Below are positions 1-8,624 of a stretch of 64,000 nt of DNA, piece by piece. Origin of the DNA: VXYL01 sp963666465 (GTDB lineage: Bacteria > Pseudomonadota > Gammaproteobacteria > Pseudomonadales > Azotimanducaceae); contig OY762824.1 of the NCBI GenBank assembly GCA_963666465.1, positions 5,394,001 to 5,458,000 on the forward strand, read 5' to 3'. How positions within the stretch are numbered: the stretch's first letter is position 1; every line of letters begins with the position of its first letter. Below the pieces are notes generated by a model. It was given only the letters and a program-made list of their open reading frames with translations, had not been told where the DNA came from and made no database searches. A program made the position numbers and the translations under genes.

Positions 1-672
1 ATGGGCGCTGTGTTGCCATCCGGCGTGGGCGTCGGCGTGGCAGCCGGCGCAGTAGTCGTCTCGCATCAATGCTTCGGCAGGGATGTAGTGGCCATCGGCC
101 GTGCGGGCGAGAGCGGGGTGGAAGCTCACGGCCTCGTCCGCCGGCGGATTGTCGGAGCCGCTGAGCCAGGCGCCGGCCACGCCGGCGGCGACGCCGAACG
201 CCGCGATGCCGGCGCCCGCAGCCCAGCGGATGGGGCGTCCGGCGAGCCGATGCATCACGAACAGCCACGCCACCAGCACCGGCGTCAGGACGTGCAGCCA
301 ATAGGCAAGGGAGCGCCCAAGCGGGTGCCGCACCTCGATCAGGGGCATCCCCCGCGTCAGCAGGAGCCCGGTCGCCAGAAGCACGATGGCGGTGCCGAGC
401 AAGGCGAGTCCCAGCCGCACGGCGAGGCGGTTCGGATGCGGCCAGGCGCGGCGCAGATGCAGCAAGCCATACACCAGCACCGGCGCGATGATGGCGATGC
501 CGAGCGCCAGGTGGCCGAGGAACATGAACTGGTAGAGCTGGTCTTCGAGCGCGCTGCCCTGCAGCCACTGCAGCAAGCTCACCGCGCCGAGATAGGCGGA
601 GTTGACGGCCAGGAGGGCGAACAGGGCCAGCACGGCCAGCAGCAGTCGGCGCAGACGGGGGCCGACGACCAC
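1..672 (-). CDS. Membrane-anchored multihaem cytochrome c-like protein (5' part only)
   Basis: The gene reads leftward and runs off the window, so only the first 224 codons are seen. It starts at a GTG 51 bases after the stop of the upstream TPR lipoprotein gene, in the same frame, which suggests one transcript. The visible part has about four hydrophobic segments (near residues 5-25, 40-60, 75-98 and 110-150). Then comes a soluble stretch with a CxxCH haem site (CAGCH, near residue 210), followed by more His residues. A hydrophobic N-terminal bundle joined to c-type haem sites fits a quinol- or membrane-linked multihaem cytochrome with haems in the periplasm. The number of haems and the partner are not visible. 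No ATG is available at the 5' end; another near-cognate start just upstream is possible. Confidence 0.6.
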   Translation of the reverse strand, partial: MVVGPRLRRLLLAVLALFALLAVNSAYLGAVSLLQWLQGSALEDQLYQFMFLGHLALGIAIIAPVLVYGLLHLRRAWPHPNRLAVRLGLALLGTAIVLLATGLLLTRGMPLIEVRHPLGRSLAYWLHVLTPVLVAWLFVMHRLAGRPIRWAAGAGIAAFGVAAGVAGAWLSGSDNPPADEAVSFHPALARTADGHYIPAEALMRDDYCAGCHADAHAGWQHSAH

Positions 673-723
673 GGGTGCGGGTCGCCGCCGGGGCGGACTC
701 GCCGATGGCGGTTGGGTCTCCGT

Positions 724-3700
724 TTACAGCCCCTCCTGGAAGCGCACGTTGTAGCGTGCGTGCAGGGAGTCGCGCCGGGCGATGCCGGTCTCGTCGAGGT
801 CGCCTGGCACGGGCAGGGGCGCCACGGTGTCGCCGTGCTCGGTGTACAGGTCCATGTCCCGTGCCCAGCCGCGGAACTCCACCGCGAACCACCGCGTCGC
901 GTTTGCCGGCGGCGGAAGCTCCGGGAATTCCACGTGCACTTCCTCGCCGCTGCCGAAGATGGCGAAGGCGCCGTCCGGCTCGCGCAGCAGTTCGGTGGCA
1001 TCGCCGAGGGCCGTGTAGTAGCCGCGCGCCAGCCTGGCGTCCCAATAGGTGGCGCGACGGCCATAGTCGTAGTGCGGCAGGCGCTGCTCGCCGGTGGTTC
1101 TGCGCGCGAATCCGCTGCGTGCCACCCGGGCTTGCGTCGGCGTCAGCGTGACCGGCGCGAGATCTGACAAGGCTTCTTCGCGCACCACTTGCAGCTTGTC
1201 CCAATAGATCTCCATGTTGGAGGTCAGGCGCAAGGATTTCGTTCCCTGGGGCAGCGCAGGCAGCGACAGCGCCATCTTGCGCGGCATTCCGGCGGGATAG
1301 CCGAACGCCGGAGCGACGACATGCCAAGAACCGTCGCCGTCTCGCGCCTCGAGCGTCGGCGGGTTGTAGCGAAGGCCGGCTTGCCAGGCGGCAAACACGG
1401 TTTGCGAATACGGGTACTCCATCCAGGCGTCCGCCACCAGCACGGCATTGCGGCGAGGAAGCGGGGCGTCGAACTCCAGCGTCAGGCGCTGTTCCTCCTT
1501 TAGCAGGCCGATGAAGCGGGGATCGCGTCGGGTTGGCGGTGCGCGCCGATCGGCGGCGGTGACCAATGCGGTGACATCGGTGCCGTCGGCGTCGGTTGCC
1601 TGGATGGGAACCCGGGCCTCGTCCAGCCGCCACGTGATCGGGCGGCTCGTGGCGGCCGGCGGGGCGGTGTCGAGGCGTTCGTCGAGGACGATGCCCCAAC
1701 CGGGGGGCAGGTCATAGACGTGCAGACGCGCCGCATCGATATAGGCCGTCTCCTCCATCGGTTCGCCGAGCTTGATCTCGTAGCGGCCGTTGCAACGAGT
1801 GCCATCCCCTGGAGCGCCGACGCACGTTTTCGCGTCGTCGGGCCGGCGCGGCGCCAGTTGCTCGGACGAGAGCAGGTAGCTCTCGAACGGACGCGCCGGC
1901 GCCGTCTCGCCCGGCGCCGAGAAGAGGCCAAGCGCGGCAACGCCGAGCATGTCGCTGACGAAGGCATGCTCGGTGCCGTTCCATGCGAACAGCACCGGGC
2001 AGCTGGCCAGTTGGCGCTGGGTCTCGGCAATCGGGTGCAGCTTGTGAACGGCGAGGTCGAGTTCGCTTTGGGACACCCCGTCAGACCAGAGCAAGGACAC
2101 GAAATCCGCCTGCTCGAAGCCGTCGAGGCCGACGCTCAGCGGCATGAGGCTCTGTCCCGGAGCGGAGTTGGCGTCGAAGGCGTCGAGCACGGCCCAGTCT
2201 CCGGCGAAGCGAACTCGCACATGCGTGCCAATGCCGGATGCGTTGGAGCGCATCTGGTCGGCTTCCGAGCGACCGCTGGGGGCGATGGCGAGGAAGGCGT
2301 GGCGGCCGGGGCCGGCGGGCCAGAGGTCGAGCCCTTCCGGGCCGGCGGACACCAAGGCGGGGCCGTCCCCCGGTTCCGTCAGCGTCCGGGTCAAGGCGTG
2401 CATCGGCCTTTGCTCGATGTGTTGCACGGCGCCTGATGTGGCGTGGAGCAGGACGAAGCCATCGGCGCCCGTCAGCAGCAGTTCGGGGACCGCATCGCCG
2501 TCGAAGTCGGCGGCATCGATGTGGCGGGACGGGTGACCCGCTTCGCCCAACGACCGCGGGGACCAAGTGGACTTGCTTTCGGCGTTCAAGCTCCAGTCCC
2601 AGGCCAGCACCTGCCCCGACTCGGCAATGCCAAACAACTCCGGGCGACCGTTTGCGTCGGCGTCCGCGACGGTCAGCGCCGCGAGTTCCGTCGTCCGCAA
2701 GTCGTCGAACCCGGGCATCGGCTCGTAGCGCCAGGTGCGGTCGTTGCGCCAGACGTCGTGCGGTGGCGCCCTGTTCAGCACGATGATGTCGAGGTCGCGG
2801 TCCGCGTCCAGGTCCATCGCCAACACCTGTCGCCCCGGGCTCCCCCGCAGGCCGTGTTCTTCGGCAAGCGGGCGGAAGCTGCCGTCCAGATTGTTGCTGA
2901 GGAGCTCGTTGCCTTCTTCGCCGGTGAAGAAGACATCGAGGTCGCCATCGTGGTCGGCATCGAACAGCGCGCCGTCGGTGCAGGGCAGGGCGGCACTCAT
3001 CTGCGTTGCGCTCCACTCGCCTGCCGCTGCCTGGCGCCAGAGTCGAACGCCTTCGCTGCCGCAGAGCACGACGTCCAGCAGGGCATCGTTGTCCATGTCG
3101 CCCCAAAGTGCAGACCTTGCCGGGGGCGATTGCGCGAGAGGGTGGTTCGGCGCGGCGACGAACGTGGCCTGGGCGGTGCCGAGATACACGCCGGTTCGGT
3201 CGGGCGCGTTTACCAAGAGGTCCAGCCGTCCGTCACCGTCGATGTCCGCGACGCTGAGCGCCGCGTTCGTCCAATCGCCGTCGTCGAACGGCAGCGGCCC
3301 CGAGAACACCGCTCCATCGCGCATCGCGGCGGGTTCCCGCGCCTTGACGGTGACCGCCTTGGCTTCTGCCTTGGGGCCCATCCGCATGTACGAGAACGCC
3401 GCCAGCCGGGCTGCGGGATGTGCCTCGAAGCGCTGATAGCTGGCGAGCAGCTCCGCCGCCTCGTCCTCGCGCCCGACGCGCCGCAGCGCCTGGGCGCCGG
3501 CCCAATAGGCGCTGCGCAGGTACGGATCGAGTTCCGCGGCACGCAGAAACAGCGGCGCAGCGGCGGCATGGTCGCCCTGCTGCAAGAGCGCCTGGCCCAG
3601 GAAATAAAAGGCATAGGCATCGCTTGGGTCGCCGGCGGATGCCTGCCGGAGCAGGGCCGTGGCCGGCTCGGCTTCGCCCAGATAGAGATGCACGATGCCG

Positions 3701-4056
3701 CTGCTGTAGAGCGCTCGCAGGTGATTCGGCTCGGCGTCGAGCACCTCGCGCAGGATGGCGAGAGTCAGCCGTTCGTCGCCTTCCTCTTGGCGGTTCAGGG
3801 TGGCGATGGCCTGGTTCACGCGGGCGTCGAGCCAGTCCGGCGCCAAGGCGAGCGCCTGCGCGAAGGCGCCCTCTGCCTCCGCATATTGGTAGCGTCCCAT
3901 CAGCGCCACGCCACGGTCGTTGTGGGCGACGGCTTCCTCCGGCGGCGCCGCGGGGTCCCCGATGCCGCACGCCGCGCAGGCAAGGACCAGCGTGGCTGCC
4001 ACTGCCATGCGCGCGGCGTCGTGCAGGACGTTGCGGATGCGAAACGGAGCGCCCAA
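724..4056 (-). CDS. TPR / FG-GAP repeat / ASPIC-UnbV lipoprotein (CRTAC1-like)
   Basis: Predicted exported protein of about 1,110 residues. From the N-terminus: a signal peptide with lipobox VLAC (near residues 24-27), TPR helices (about 35-235), a run of FG-GAP/VCBS calcium-binding propeller repeats with D-x-D-x-D-G loops (for example DIDGDGRLD, DFDGDAVPE; about 250-620), an ASPIC/UnbV segment (NASGIGTHVRVRF, then SVGLDG and LLWSDG), and a ~350-residue C-terminal region I do not recognise. I prefer a TTG start at 4056 because GAGAGG lies six bases upstream and it gives a basic n-region. The ATG at 4008 is the alternative. The gene precedes the membrane cytochrome on the same strand. In this family such proteins are secreted or surface-attached scaffolds; no catalytic residues are evident. 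Confidence 0.75.
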   Translation of the reverse strand: MGAPFRIRNVLHDAARMAVAATLVLACAACGIGDPAAPPEEAVAHNDRGVALMGRYQYAEAEGAFAQALALAPDWLDARVNQAIATLNRQEEGDERLTLAILREVLDAEPNHLRALYSSGIVHLYLGEAEPATALLRQASAGDPSDAYAFYFLGQALLQQGDHAAAAPLFLRAAELDPYLRSAYWAGAQALRRVGREDEAAELLASYQRFEAHPAARLAAFSYMRMGPKAEAKAVTVKAREPAAMRDGAVFSGPLPFDDGDWTNAALSVADIDGDGRLDLLVNAPDRTGVYLGTAQATFVAAPNHPLAQSPPARSALWGDMDNDALLDVVLCGSEGVRLWRQAAAGEWSATQMSAALPCTDGALFDADHDGDLDVFFTGEEGNELLSNNLDGSFRPLAEEHGLRGSPGRQVLAMDLDADRDLDIIVLNRAPPHDVWRNDRTWRYEPMPGFDDLRTTELAALTVADADANGRPELFGIAESGQVLAWDWSLNAESKSTWSPRSLGEAGHPSRHIDAADFDGDAVPELLLTGADGFVLLHATSGAVQHIEQRPMHALTRTLTEPGDGPALVSAGPEGLDLWPAGPGRHAFLAIAPSGRSEADQMRSNASGIGTHVRVRFAGDWAVLDAFDANSAPGQSLMPLSVGLDGFEQADFVSLLWSDGVSQSELDLAVHKLHPIAETQRQLASCPVLFAWNGTEHAFVSDMLGVAALGLFSAPGETAPARPFESYLLSSEQLAPRRPDDAKTCVGAPGDGTRCNGRYEIKLGEPMEETAYIDAARLHVYDLPPGWGIVLDERLDTAPPAATSRPITWRLDEARVPIQATDADGTDVTALVTAADRRAPPTRRDPRFIGLLKEEQRLTLEFDAPLPRRNAVLVADAWMEYPYSQTVFAAWQAGLRYNPPTLEARDGDGSWHVVAPAFGYPAGMPRKMALSLPALPQGTKSLRLTSNMEIYWDKLQVVREEALSDLAPVTLTPTQARVARSGFARRTTGEQRLPHYDYGRRATYWDARLARGYYTALGDATELLREPDGAFAIFGSGEEVHVEFPELPPPANATRWFAVEFRGWARDMDLYTEHGDTVAPLPVPGDLDETGIARRDSLHARYNVRFQEGL

Positions 4057-4334
4057 CGCAAGCCTCTCGTGCGGAAGGGCGGCATGATCGACAACCCGTT
4101 GTTGGCTTGCAAGTCGTTCGGTGCGCTGAGTGCGCTGAGGGCGGCCTCGTGACGGGAGAGTGTCGGGAGGGCCGTCTGGTCGAGTTGGGGCGCCGCCGGC
4201 GGTGCCCCTTGTTCCGGGACGTGCCTCGGCATCCTGCCCCCCAGGCTCCCCCAGACCCGCCGACACGTCCATGCAACTCCGGGCAGCTCTATGCAACAAT
4301 GCACAGGTCGCTCTTGCTGACGGGAATTGTTGCC

Positions 4335-6359
4335 ATGCAGGCCGTTGCCGATCTGCACGTCGTTTCCGACTACCGGCCGGCGGGAGACCAGCCGGGGGCC
4401 ATTGCCGGTTTGGTGGATGGGCTGCAGTCGGGTCTCGCGCAGCAGACGCTGCTTGGCGTCACCGGTTCCGGCAAGACCTTCACCGTTGCCAACGTCATTG
4501 AAGAGGTGCAGCGGCCGACGCTGGTGCTGGCGCCGAACAAGACCCTGGCGGCGCAGCTCTACGGCGAGTTCCGGGAGTTCTTTCCGCGCAACGCCGTCGA
4601 GTATTTCGTCTCCTACTACGACTACTACCAGCCGGAAGCGTATGTGCCGGCGTCCGACACCTACATCGAAAAGGACGCTTCCATCAACGCCCACATCGAG
4701 CAGATGCGGCTCTCTGCCACCAAGGCGTTGCTTGAGCGGCGCGACACCATTATCGTCGCTTCGGTGTCTGCCATCTATGGCCTGGGCGACCCGCAGTCCT
4801 ACCATCGCATGGTGCTGCACCTCGACCGAGGCGATCGGGTGGACCAGCGCTATCTGCTGCAACGCCTCGCCGAACTGCAGTACACCCGCAACGACATGGC
4901 GTTCCAGCGCGGCGCCTATCGCGTGCGCGGCGACGTGATCGACATCTTCCCGGCGGAATCGGAACGCGACGCCATCCGGGTGGAACTGTTCGACGACGAG
5001 ATCGACAACCTGGCGCTTTTCGATCCCCTCACCGGCGAGGTGGTCAAGCGCGTGCCCCGATACACCGTCTTCCCGAAGACCCACTACGTCACCCCTCGCG
5101 ACCGCATTCTGGGCGTGCTCGACGACATCCGCGAGGAACTGCGCGACCGCCTCAACGTGCTGAAGGACGCGAACAAGCTGGTGGAAGCGCAGCGGCTCGA
5201 ACAGCGCACCCGGTTCGACCTCGAGATGATCAAGGAGATCGGCTATTGCAGCGGCATCGAGAACTATTCGCGCTATCTCTCTGGGCGCGAGGCCGGCGAG
5301 CCGCCGCCGACCCTGTTCGACTATTTGCCCCGCGATTCCCTCCTGATCGTGGACGAGTCCCACGTCACCGTCCCCCAGCTCGGCGCCATGTACAAGGGCG
5401 ACCGCTCACGCAAGGAAACGCTGGTGGAGTACGGCTTTCGGCTGCCTTCGGCGCTCGACAACCGACCGCTCAGGTTCGACGAATGGGAGCTCTTGGCGCC
5501 CCAGACCATCTTCGCTTCGGCGACCCCCGGCTCCTACGAGGCGGAGCGCGGCGCCCTGACGGTGGAACAGGTGGTACGGCCCACGGGGCTGGTGGATCCG
5601 GATGTGATCGTCCGTCCGGCATCCACCCAGGTGGATGACCTGCTTGGCGAGATCGGCAAGACGGTCAAGGCTGGCGAACGGGTTCTCGTCACCACGCTCA
5701 CCAAGCGCATGGCGGAGGACCTGACGGATTACCTCGACGAGCACGGCGTCCGCGTGCGCTACCTGCATTCAGACATCGACACCGTGGAACGCATGGAGAT
5801 CGTCCGCGACCTGCGACTCGGCAAGTTCGACGTGCTGGTGGGCATCAACCTCCTGCGAGAGGGACTCGACATGCCGGAGGTGTCGCTGGTGGCGGTGCTC
5901 GACGCGGACAAGGAGGGCTTTCTGCGGGCGGAGCGCTCGCTCATCCAGACCATTGGCCGCGCTGCCCGCAACATCAATGGCCGCGCCATCCTCTACGCCG
6001 ACGACTTCACCGGCTCCATGAACGCCGCCATCGGCGAGACCAACCGCCGACGCGAGAAGCAAGTGGCCTTCAACGAGGAGCACGGCATCGTCCCGCGTGG
6101 GGTCACCAAGGCCATCGCCGACGTGATGGAAGGGGCGCGTGCCGAGCCTGGGACGGCGCGGGGCAACGGTCGAGGGCGTCGCCGCGCCAACGGCGAGGCA
6201 CCGAAGCGGGTTGCACCGGGCGACGCGAAAGGGGTTGGGCGGATGCTCGAGGAACTGCAGGAGAGAATGATGGAACATGCCCGCAACCTGGAGTTCGAGG
6301 ATGCCGCCGCGGTGCGGGACGAAATCCGCGAAATGCGCGAGGCCTATCTCACCAGCTGA
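4335..6359 (+). CDS. uvrB: UvrABC excinuclease subunit B
   Basis: UvrB is the damage-verifying helicase-like subunit of nucleotide excision repair. It is loaded on DNA by UvrA and recruits UvrC. The 674-residue product has the usual length. Visible landmarks are Walker A GVTGSGKT (residues 41-48), the Tyr-rich beta-hairpin that inserts between strands (YYDYYQPEAY, about 94-103), a DESH Walker B, helicase motifs QTIGRAARN and NLLREGLD, and a C-terminal UVR coiled coil that contacts UvrC. The ATG at 4335 places the conserved SDYRPAGDQP near residue 11 as in other UvrB proteins; the reading frame is open further upstream but that part is not UvrB. The gene is divergent from the TPR lipoprotein with about 280 bases between them. 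I saw no convincing LexA box there. Confidence 0.97.
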   Translation: MQAVADLHVVSDYRPAGDQPGAIAGLVDGLQSGLAQQTLLGVTGSGKTFTVANVIEEVQRPTLVLAPNKTLAAQLYGEFREFFPRNAVEYFVSYYDYYQPEAYVPASDTYIEKDASINAHIEQMRLSATKALLERRDTIIVASVSAIYGLGDPQSYHRMVLHLDRGDRVDQRYLLQRLAELQYTRNDMAFQRGAYRVRGDVIDIFPAESERDAIRVELFDDEIDNLALFDPLTGEVVKRVPRYTVFPKTHYVTPRDRILGVLDDIREELRDRLNVLKDANKLVEAQRLEQRTRFDLEMIKEIGYCSGIENYSRYLSGREAGEPPPTLFDYLPRDSLLIVDESHVTVPQLGAMYKGDRSRKETLVEYGFRLPSALDNRPLRFDEWELLAPQTIFASATPGSYEAERGALTVEQVVRPTGLVDPDVIVRPASTQVDDLLGEIGKTVKAGERVLVTTLTKRMAEDLTDYLDEHGVRVRYLHSDIDTVERMEIVRDLRLGKFDVLVGINLLREGLDMPEVSLVAVLDADKEGFLRAERSLIQTIGRAARNINGRAILYADDFTGSMNAAIGETNRRREKQVAFNEEHGIVPRGVTKAIADVMEGARAEPGTARGNGRGRRRANGEAPKRVAPGDAKGVGRMLEELQERMMEHARNLEFEDAAAVRDEIREMREAYLTS

Positions 6360-6403
6360 CTTCGCCCGGAGCGAGGCCCTGCGCGCAAGGCAAGGAGCAG
6401 ACG

Positions 6404-7249
6404 ATGCAGATTCAGCCCTTCGACGGCGCCTCCTTCGGTGCCGACGTGACGGGAATTGACCTGGGCCGCATTGGCGATGAGGAGTTCCAGGCATTGCACG
6501 CCGCCTGGCTCGAACATGCTGTGCTGCGCCTGCGCGACCAGGCAATCGACGACGACATCCTGCAATCGTTCAGCCAGCGTTTCGGCCCGCTCGAATACGC
6601 CCCTTTCGGACGGCTGCCCAGGAGCGAGGTGGACAAGCTGCCGAATCCGTACATCGCCACCATCTCCAACATCGTCAGGAACGGCCAGCCCATCGGCGGC
6701 CTCGGCAATGCCGAGGCCGCCTGGCATACGGACATGTCCTACATCGAGCGGCCACCCACGGCGAGCCTGCTTTACGCCGTGGAGGTGCCGGAACGCGGTG
6801 GCGACACCCACTTCTGCAACATGATCGGCGCACTCAGGGCATTGCCGCCGGCGCTGGAACAGCGGGTGCGGGGCCTGCGGGCCAAGCACGACGCCGCCCA
6901 CGACAGCGTCGGCAAGCTGCGCCGCGGCCACCACGATGTGGACGATCCGCGCGACGCGCCCGGAGCGTCGCACCCAATGGTGTTGCGGCATCCGGCTACG
7001 GGGCGCGATGCCCTCTACCTCGGACGCCGCCAGGATGCCTGTGTGGAAGGCTTGCCGCTGCCGGAGAGCGAGGCCCTGCTGGACGAAGTGTGGACCCACG
7101 TGGCCTTGCCCGGCGACGTTTGGACGCAGCAGTGGCGACAGCGGGACCTCGTGATCTGGGACAATCGCACGGTAATGCACCGTCGCGCCGCCTTCTCCCC
7201 CAACGTCCGCCGCCTGATGCGCCGAACCCAGGTCCGCCCGCGCCAATAG
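6404..7249 (+). CDS. TauD/TfdA-family 2-oxoglutarate-dependent dioxygenase
   Basis: A 281-residue Fe(II)/2-oxoglutarate dioxygenase. The HxD pair is WHTDMS (His108, Asp110), the distal iron His is in MHRRAAF (His259), and Arg270 or Arg274 would bind 2-oxoglutarate. TauD relatives hydroxylate sulfonates, 2,4-D, gamma-butyrobetaine-like or similar small acids. The substrate cannot be told from the sequence or the neighbours. It lies 44 bases after uvrB on the same strand and is followed by a tRNA gene, so it may be an isolated gene. The context does not suggest taurine use, since no Tau transporter genes are present. Confidence 0.88.
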   Translation: MQIQPFDGASFGADVTGIDLGRIGDEEFQALHAAWLEHAVLRLRDQAIDDDILQSFSQRFGPLEYAPFGRLPRSEVDKLPNPYIATISNIVRNGQPIGGLGNAEAAWHTDMSYIERPPTASLLYAVEVPERGGDTHFCNMIGALRALPPALEQRVRGLRAKHDAAHDSVGKLRRGHHDVDDPRDAPGASHPMVLRHPATGRDALYLGRRQDACVEGLPLPESEALLDEVWTHVALPGDVWTQQWRQRDLVIWDNRTVMHRRAAFSPNVRRLMRRTQVRPRQ

Positions 7250-7389
7250 TCCCCCTTGCGGGCAGAGGATGCCCTCCCGCCAGAGGGGGGATGCGCCCTG
7301 TCCAGGGAGGCCAAGATGCCACGCCCTCCCGAGGTGTGCCTGCCGCCCGCAAGTGCTTTACAATTCCCGCCGTCCAGAACGGATCTTGC

Positions 7390-7466
7390 AGGCGCGTAGC
7401 TCAGCTGGTTAGAGCACCACCTTGACATGGTGGGGGGCGTTGGTTCGAATCCAATCGCGCCTACCA
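7390..7466 (+). tRNA. tRNA-Val (anticodon GAC)
   Basis: The sequence folds as a complete cloverleaf: 7-bp acceptor stem AGGCGCG/CGCGCCT, D-arm GCTCAGCTGGTTAGAGC, anticodon stem CCACC/GGTGG around TTGACAT (anticodon GAC), and a T-arm with TTCGAAT. The 3' CCA is encoded at 7464-7466. A TACAAT -10-like hexamer lies at 7359-7364, about 25 bases upstream, with only a weak -35. infC begins 113 bases downstream on the same strand, so the tRNA could sit on the same primary transcript. Confidence 0.95.
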
Positions 7467-7566
7467 AGCCAAGCAGGGGCGGGTCAGGTTGTCCACATGG
7501 GCTGCCGCCAGTACCATCTGCCCATCTCGCATCGGGCGAAGGCATGCCCGATGCGGCTGTCCGAAC

Positions 7567-7582
7567 AGGAGGAATGCCTATC
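7567..7582 (+). promoter_or_regulatory. infC ribosome-binding site with non-AUG (AUC) start
   Basis: A perfect AGGAGG (7567-7572) is followed by seven bases and then ATC (7580-7582). The nearest in-frame ATG (7574) lies one base after the AGGAGG, too close to be used with it. Starting at ATC makes the product begin (M)KRSAAKSQ, matching the E. coli layout in which infC starts at AUU followed by Lys. IF3 discriminates against such starts, which is the known basis of infC autorepression. Confidence 0.75.
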
Positions 7583-8140
7583 AAGAGATCAGCCGCGAAG
7601 TCGCAGACCAGCAATCGAGCCGTGCTCAACGACGACATTCGCGCCTTTCGGGTTCGCCTGATCGGCTCGGATGGAACCCAGGTGGGGATCGTTGGCCGGG
7701 ACGAGGCGCTGCGCGAAGCCCGAAGCGAAGGGCTGGATCTGGTGCTCATCGCGCCCGATGCCGAGCCCCCGGTCGTCAAGGTGATGGACTATGGCAAGCA
7801 TTTGTTTGACCAGAAGAAAGCCAAGGCGGCCCAGCGCAAGAAGCAAAAGCAGGTTCACGTCAAGGAAATGAAGTTTCGCCCCGGCACCGAAGAGGGCGAC
7901 TATCAGGTGAAGCTGCGCAATCTCGTGCGCTTCCTGGAGGACGGCGACAAGGCCAAGGCGTCGGTGCGGTTTCGGGGACGCGAGATGGTGCATCCCGAAA
8001 TCGGCCTCACGCTGCTGAAGCGCATCGAAGGGGACCTCGACGAACTCGCAAGCGTCGAAACCGCGCCGAAGTTCGAGGGTCGCCAGATGACGATGGTGCT
8101 CGCACCGAGAAAGCGCAGGCGGGGCGGGGCGCCGAGCTAG
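7580..8140 (+). CDS. infC: Translation initiation factor IF-3
   Basis: IF-3 binds the 30S subunit, prevents premature joining of the 50S subunit and checks the start codon and initiator tRNA. The 186-residue product has the standard two-domain layout: N-domain with LNDDIRAFRVRLIG and VKVMDYGKHLFDQ, a Lys-rich linker (KKAKAAQRKKQKQ), and C-domain with VKEMKFRPGTEEGDYQVK and FRGREM, ending in a basic tail. I place the start at the ATC at 7580 for the reasons given for its ribosome-binding site. It heads an infC-rpmI-rplT cluster. thrS, which usually precedes infC in gammaproteobacteria, is not here but 16 kb away. Confidence 0.95.
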   Translation: MKRSAAKSQTSNRAVLNDDIRAFRVRLIGSDGTQVGIVGRDEALREARSEGLDLVLIAPDAEPPVVKVMDYGKHLFDQKKAKAAQRKKQKQVHVKEMKFRPGTEEGDYQVKLRNLVRFLEDGDKAKASVRFRGREMVHPEIGLTLLKRIEGDLDELASVETAPKFEGRQMTMVLAPRKRRRGGAPS

Positions 8141-8304
8141 AGTCCGGGAGTAGGCAACCGGGCTTGCCGGCCACGGCGACAGACGCGAATCCAAGAGAAA
8201 CCAATGACCAATGAGAAGACGCGAAGGGATTGTCCCCGAACGCGCCAAGGGCAGACCGTGCCCGTTCCGAGCGAATGGACCACGGTGACGTAAAGGAAAC
8301 GACC

Positions 8305-8355
8305 AAGCCCGGCAATTCGTCAGCGGATTGCGCCGCGCCCAAGGGTGCCGGGCTT
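8305..8355 (+). promoter_or_regulatory. Hairpin in the rpmI leader (possible L20 autoregulatory site)
   Basis: AAGCCCGGCA (8305-8314) pairs perfectly with TGCCGGGCTT (8346-8355) around a 31-base loop, ending 17 bases before the rpmI ATG. The 230-base infC-rpmI spacer is long for this operon. In E. coli, ribosomal protein L20 represses rpmI-rplT by binding a long-range leader pseudoknot. That this hairpin does the same is inference; the pseudoknot partner was not identified. Confidence 0.4.
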
Positions 8356-8372
8356 CAAGGACCAAGCCAAAC

Positions 8373-8621
8373 ATGCCAAAACTCAAGACCAAGCGCGGCG
8401 CCGCCAAGCGGTTCCGCCGCACCGCCAAGGGCTACAAGCACAAGCGGACCAACAAGAACCACCTTTTCACCAGCAAGTCCACGAAACGCAAGCGCCAGTT
8501 GCGGGGCTTCGCGGATGTCTCGGATGCGGACCGCGGCCTTGTGGACCGCATGTTGCCGGGCAGAAAGCGGCGCGCACGCAAGGCTGCCGTGGAAGACGAC
8601 GGCGGCGAAGGGGAGGCGTAG
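8373..8621 (+). CDS. rpmI: 50S ribosomal protein L35
   Basis: An 82-residue, strongly basic protein starting MPKLKTKRGAAKRF with FRRTAKGYKHKR and HLFTSKSTKRKRQLRG, the signature of bL35. It carries an extra acidic/basic tail (residues about 65-82, ending DDGGEGEA), making it longer than the usual ~65 residues. The ATG at 8373 gives the canonical N-terminus. rplT follows after three bases, so the two are cotranslated. Expected to be controlled with rplT by the upstream leader. Confidence 0.96.
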   Translation: MPKLKTKRGAAKRFRRTAKGYKHKRTNKNHLFTSKSTKRKRQLRGFADVSDADRGLVDRMLPGRKRRARKAAVEDDGGEGEA

Positions 8622-8624
8622 GCA

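Noticed and set aside
1..1167. 388-codon plus-strand open frame at the left edge
   Set aside because: It is antisense to the cytochrome and TPR lipoprotein genes. The composition is low-complexity Arg/His/Gln/Gly and no domain is visible; it is a product of high GC.
2443..4152. 569-codon plus-strand open frame antisense to the TPR/FG-GAP lipoprotein
   Set aside because: The minus strand encodes recognisable TPR, FG-GAP and ASPIC/UnbV motifs across the same bases; the plus frame has no domain.
4009..4334. LexA box for uvrB
   Set aside because: I looked for CTGT-N8-ACAG in the divergent spacer and found only partial matches.
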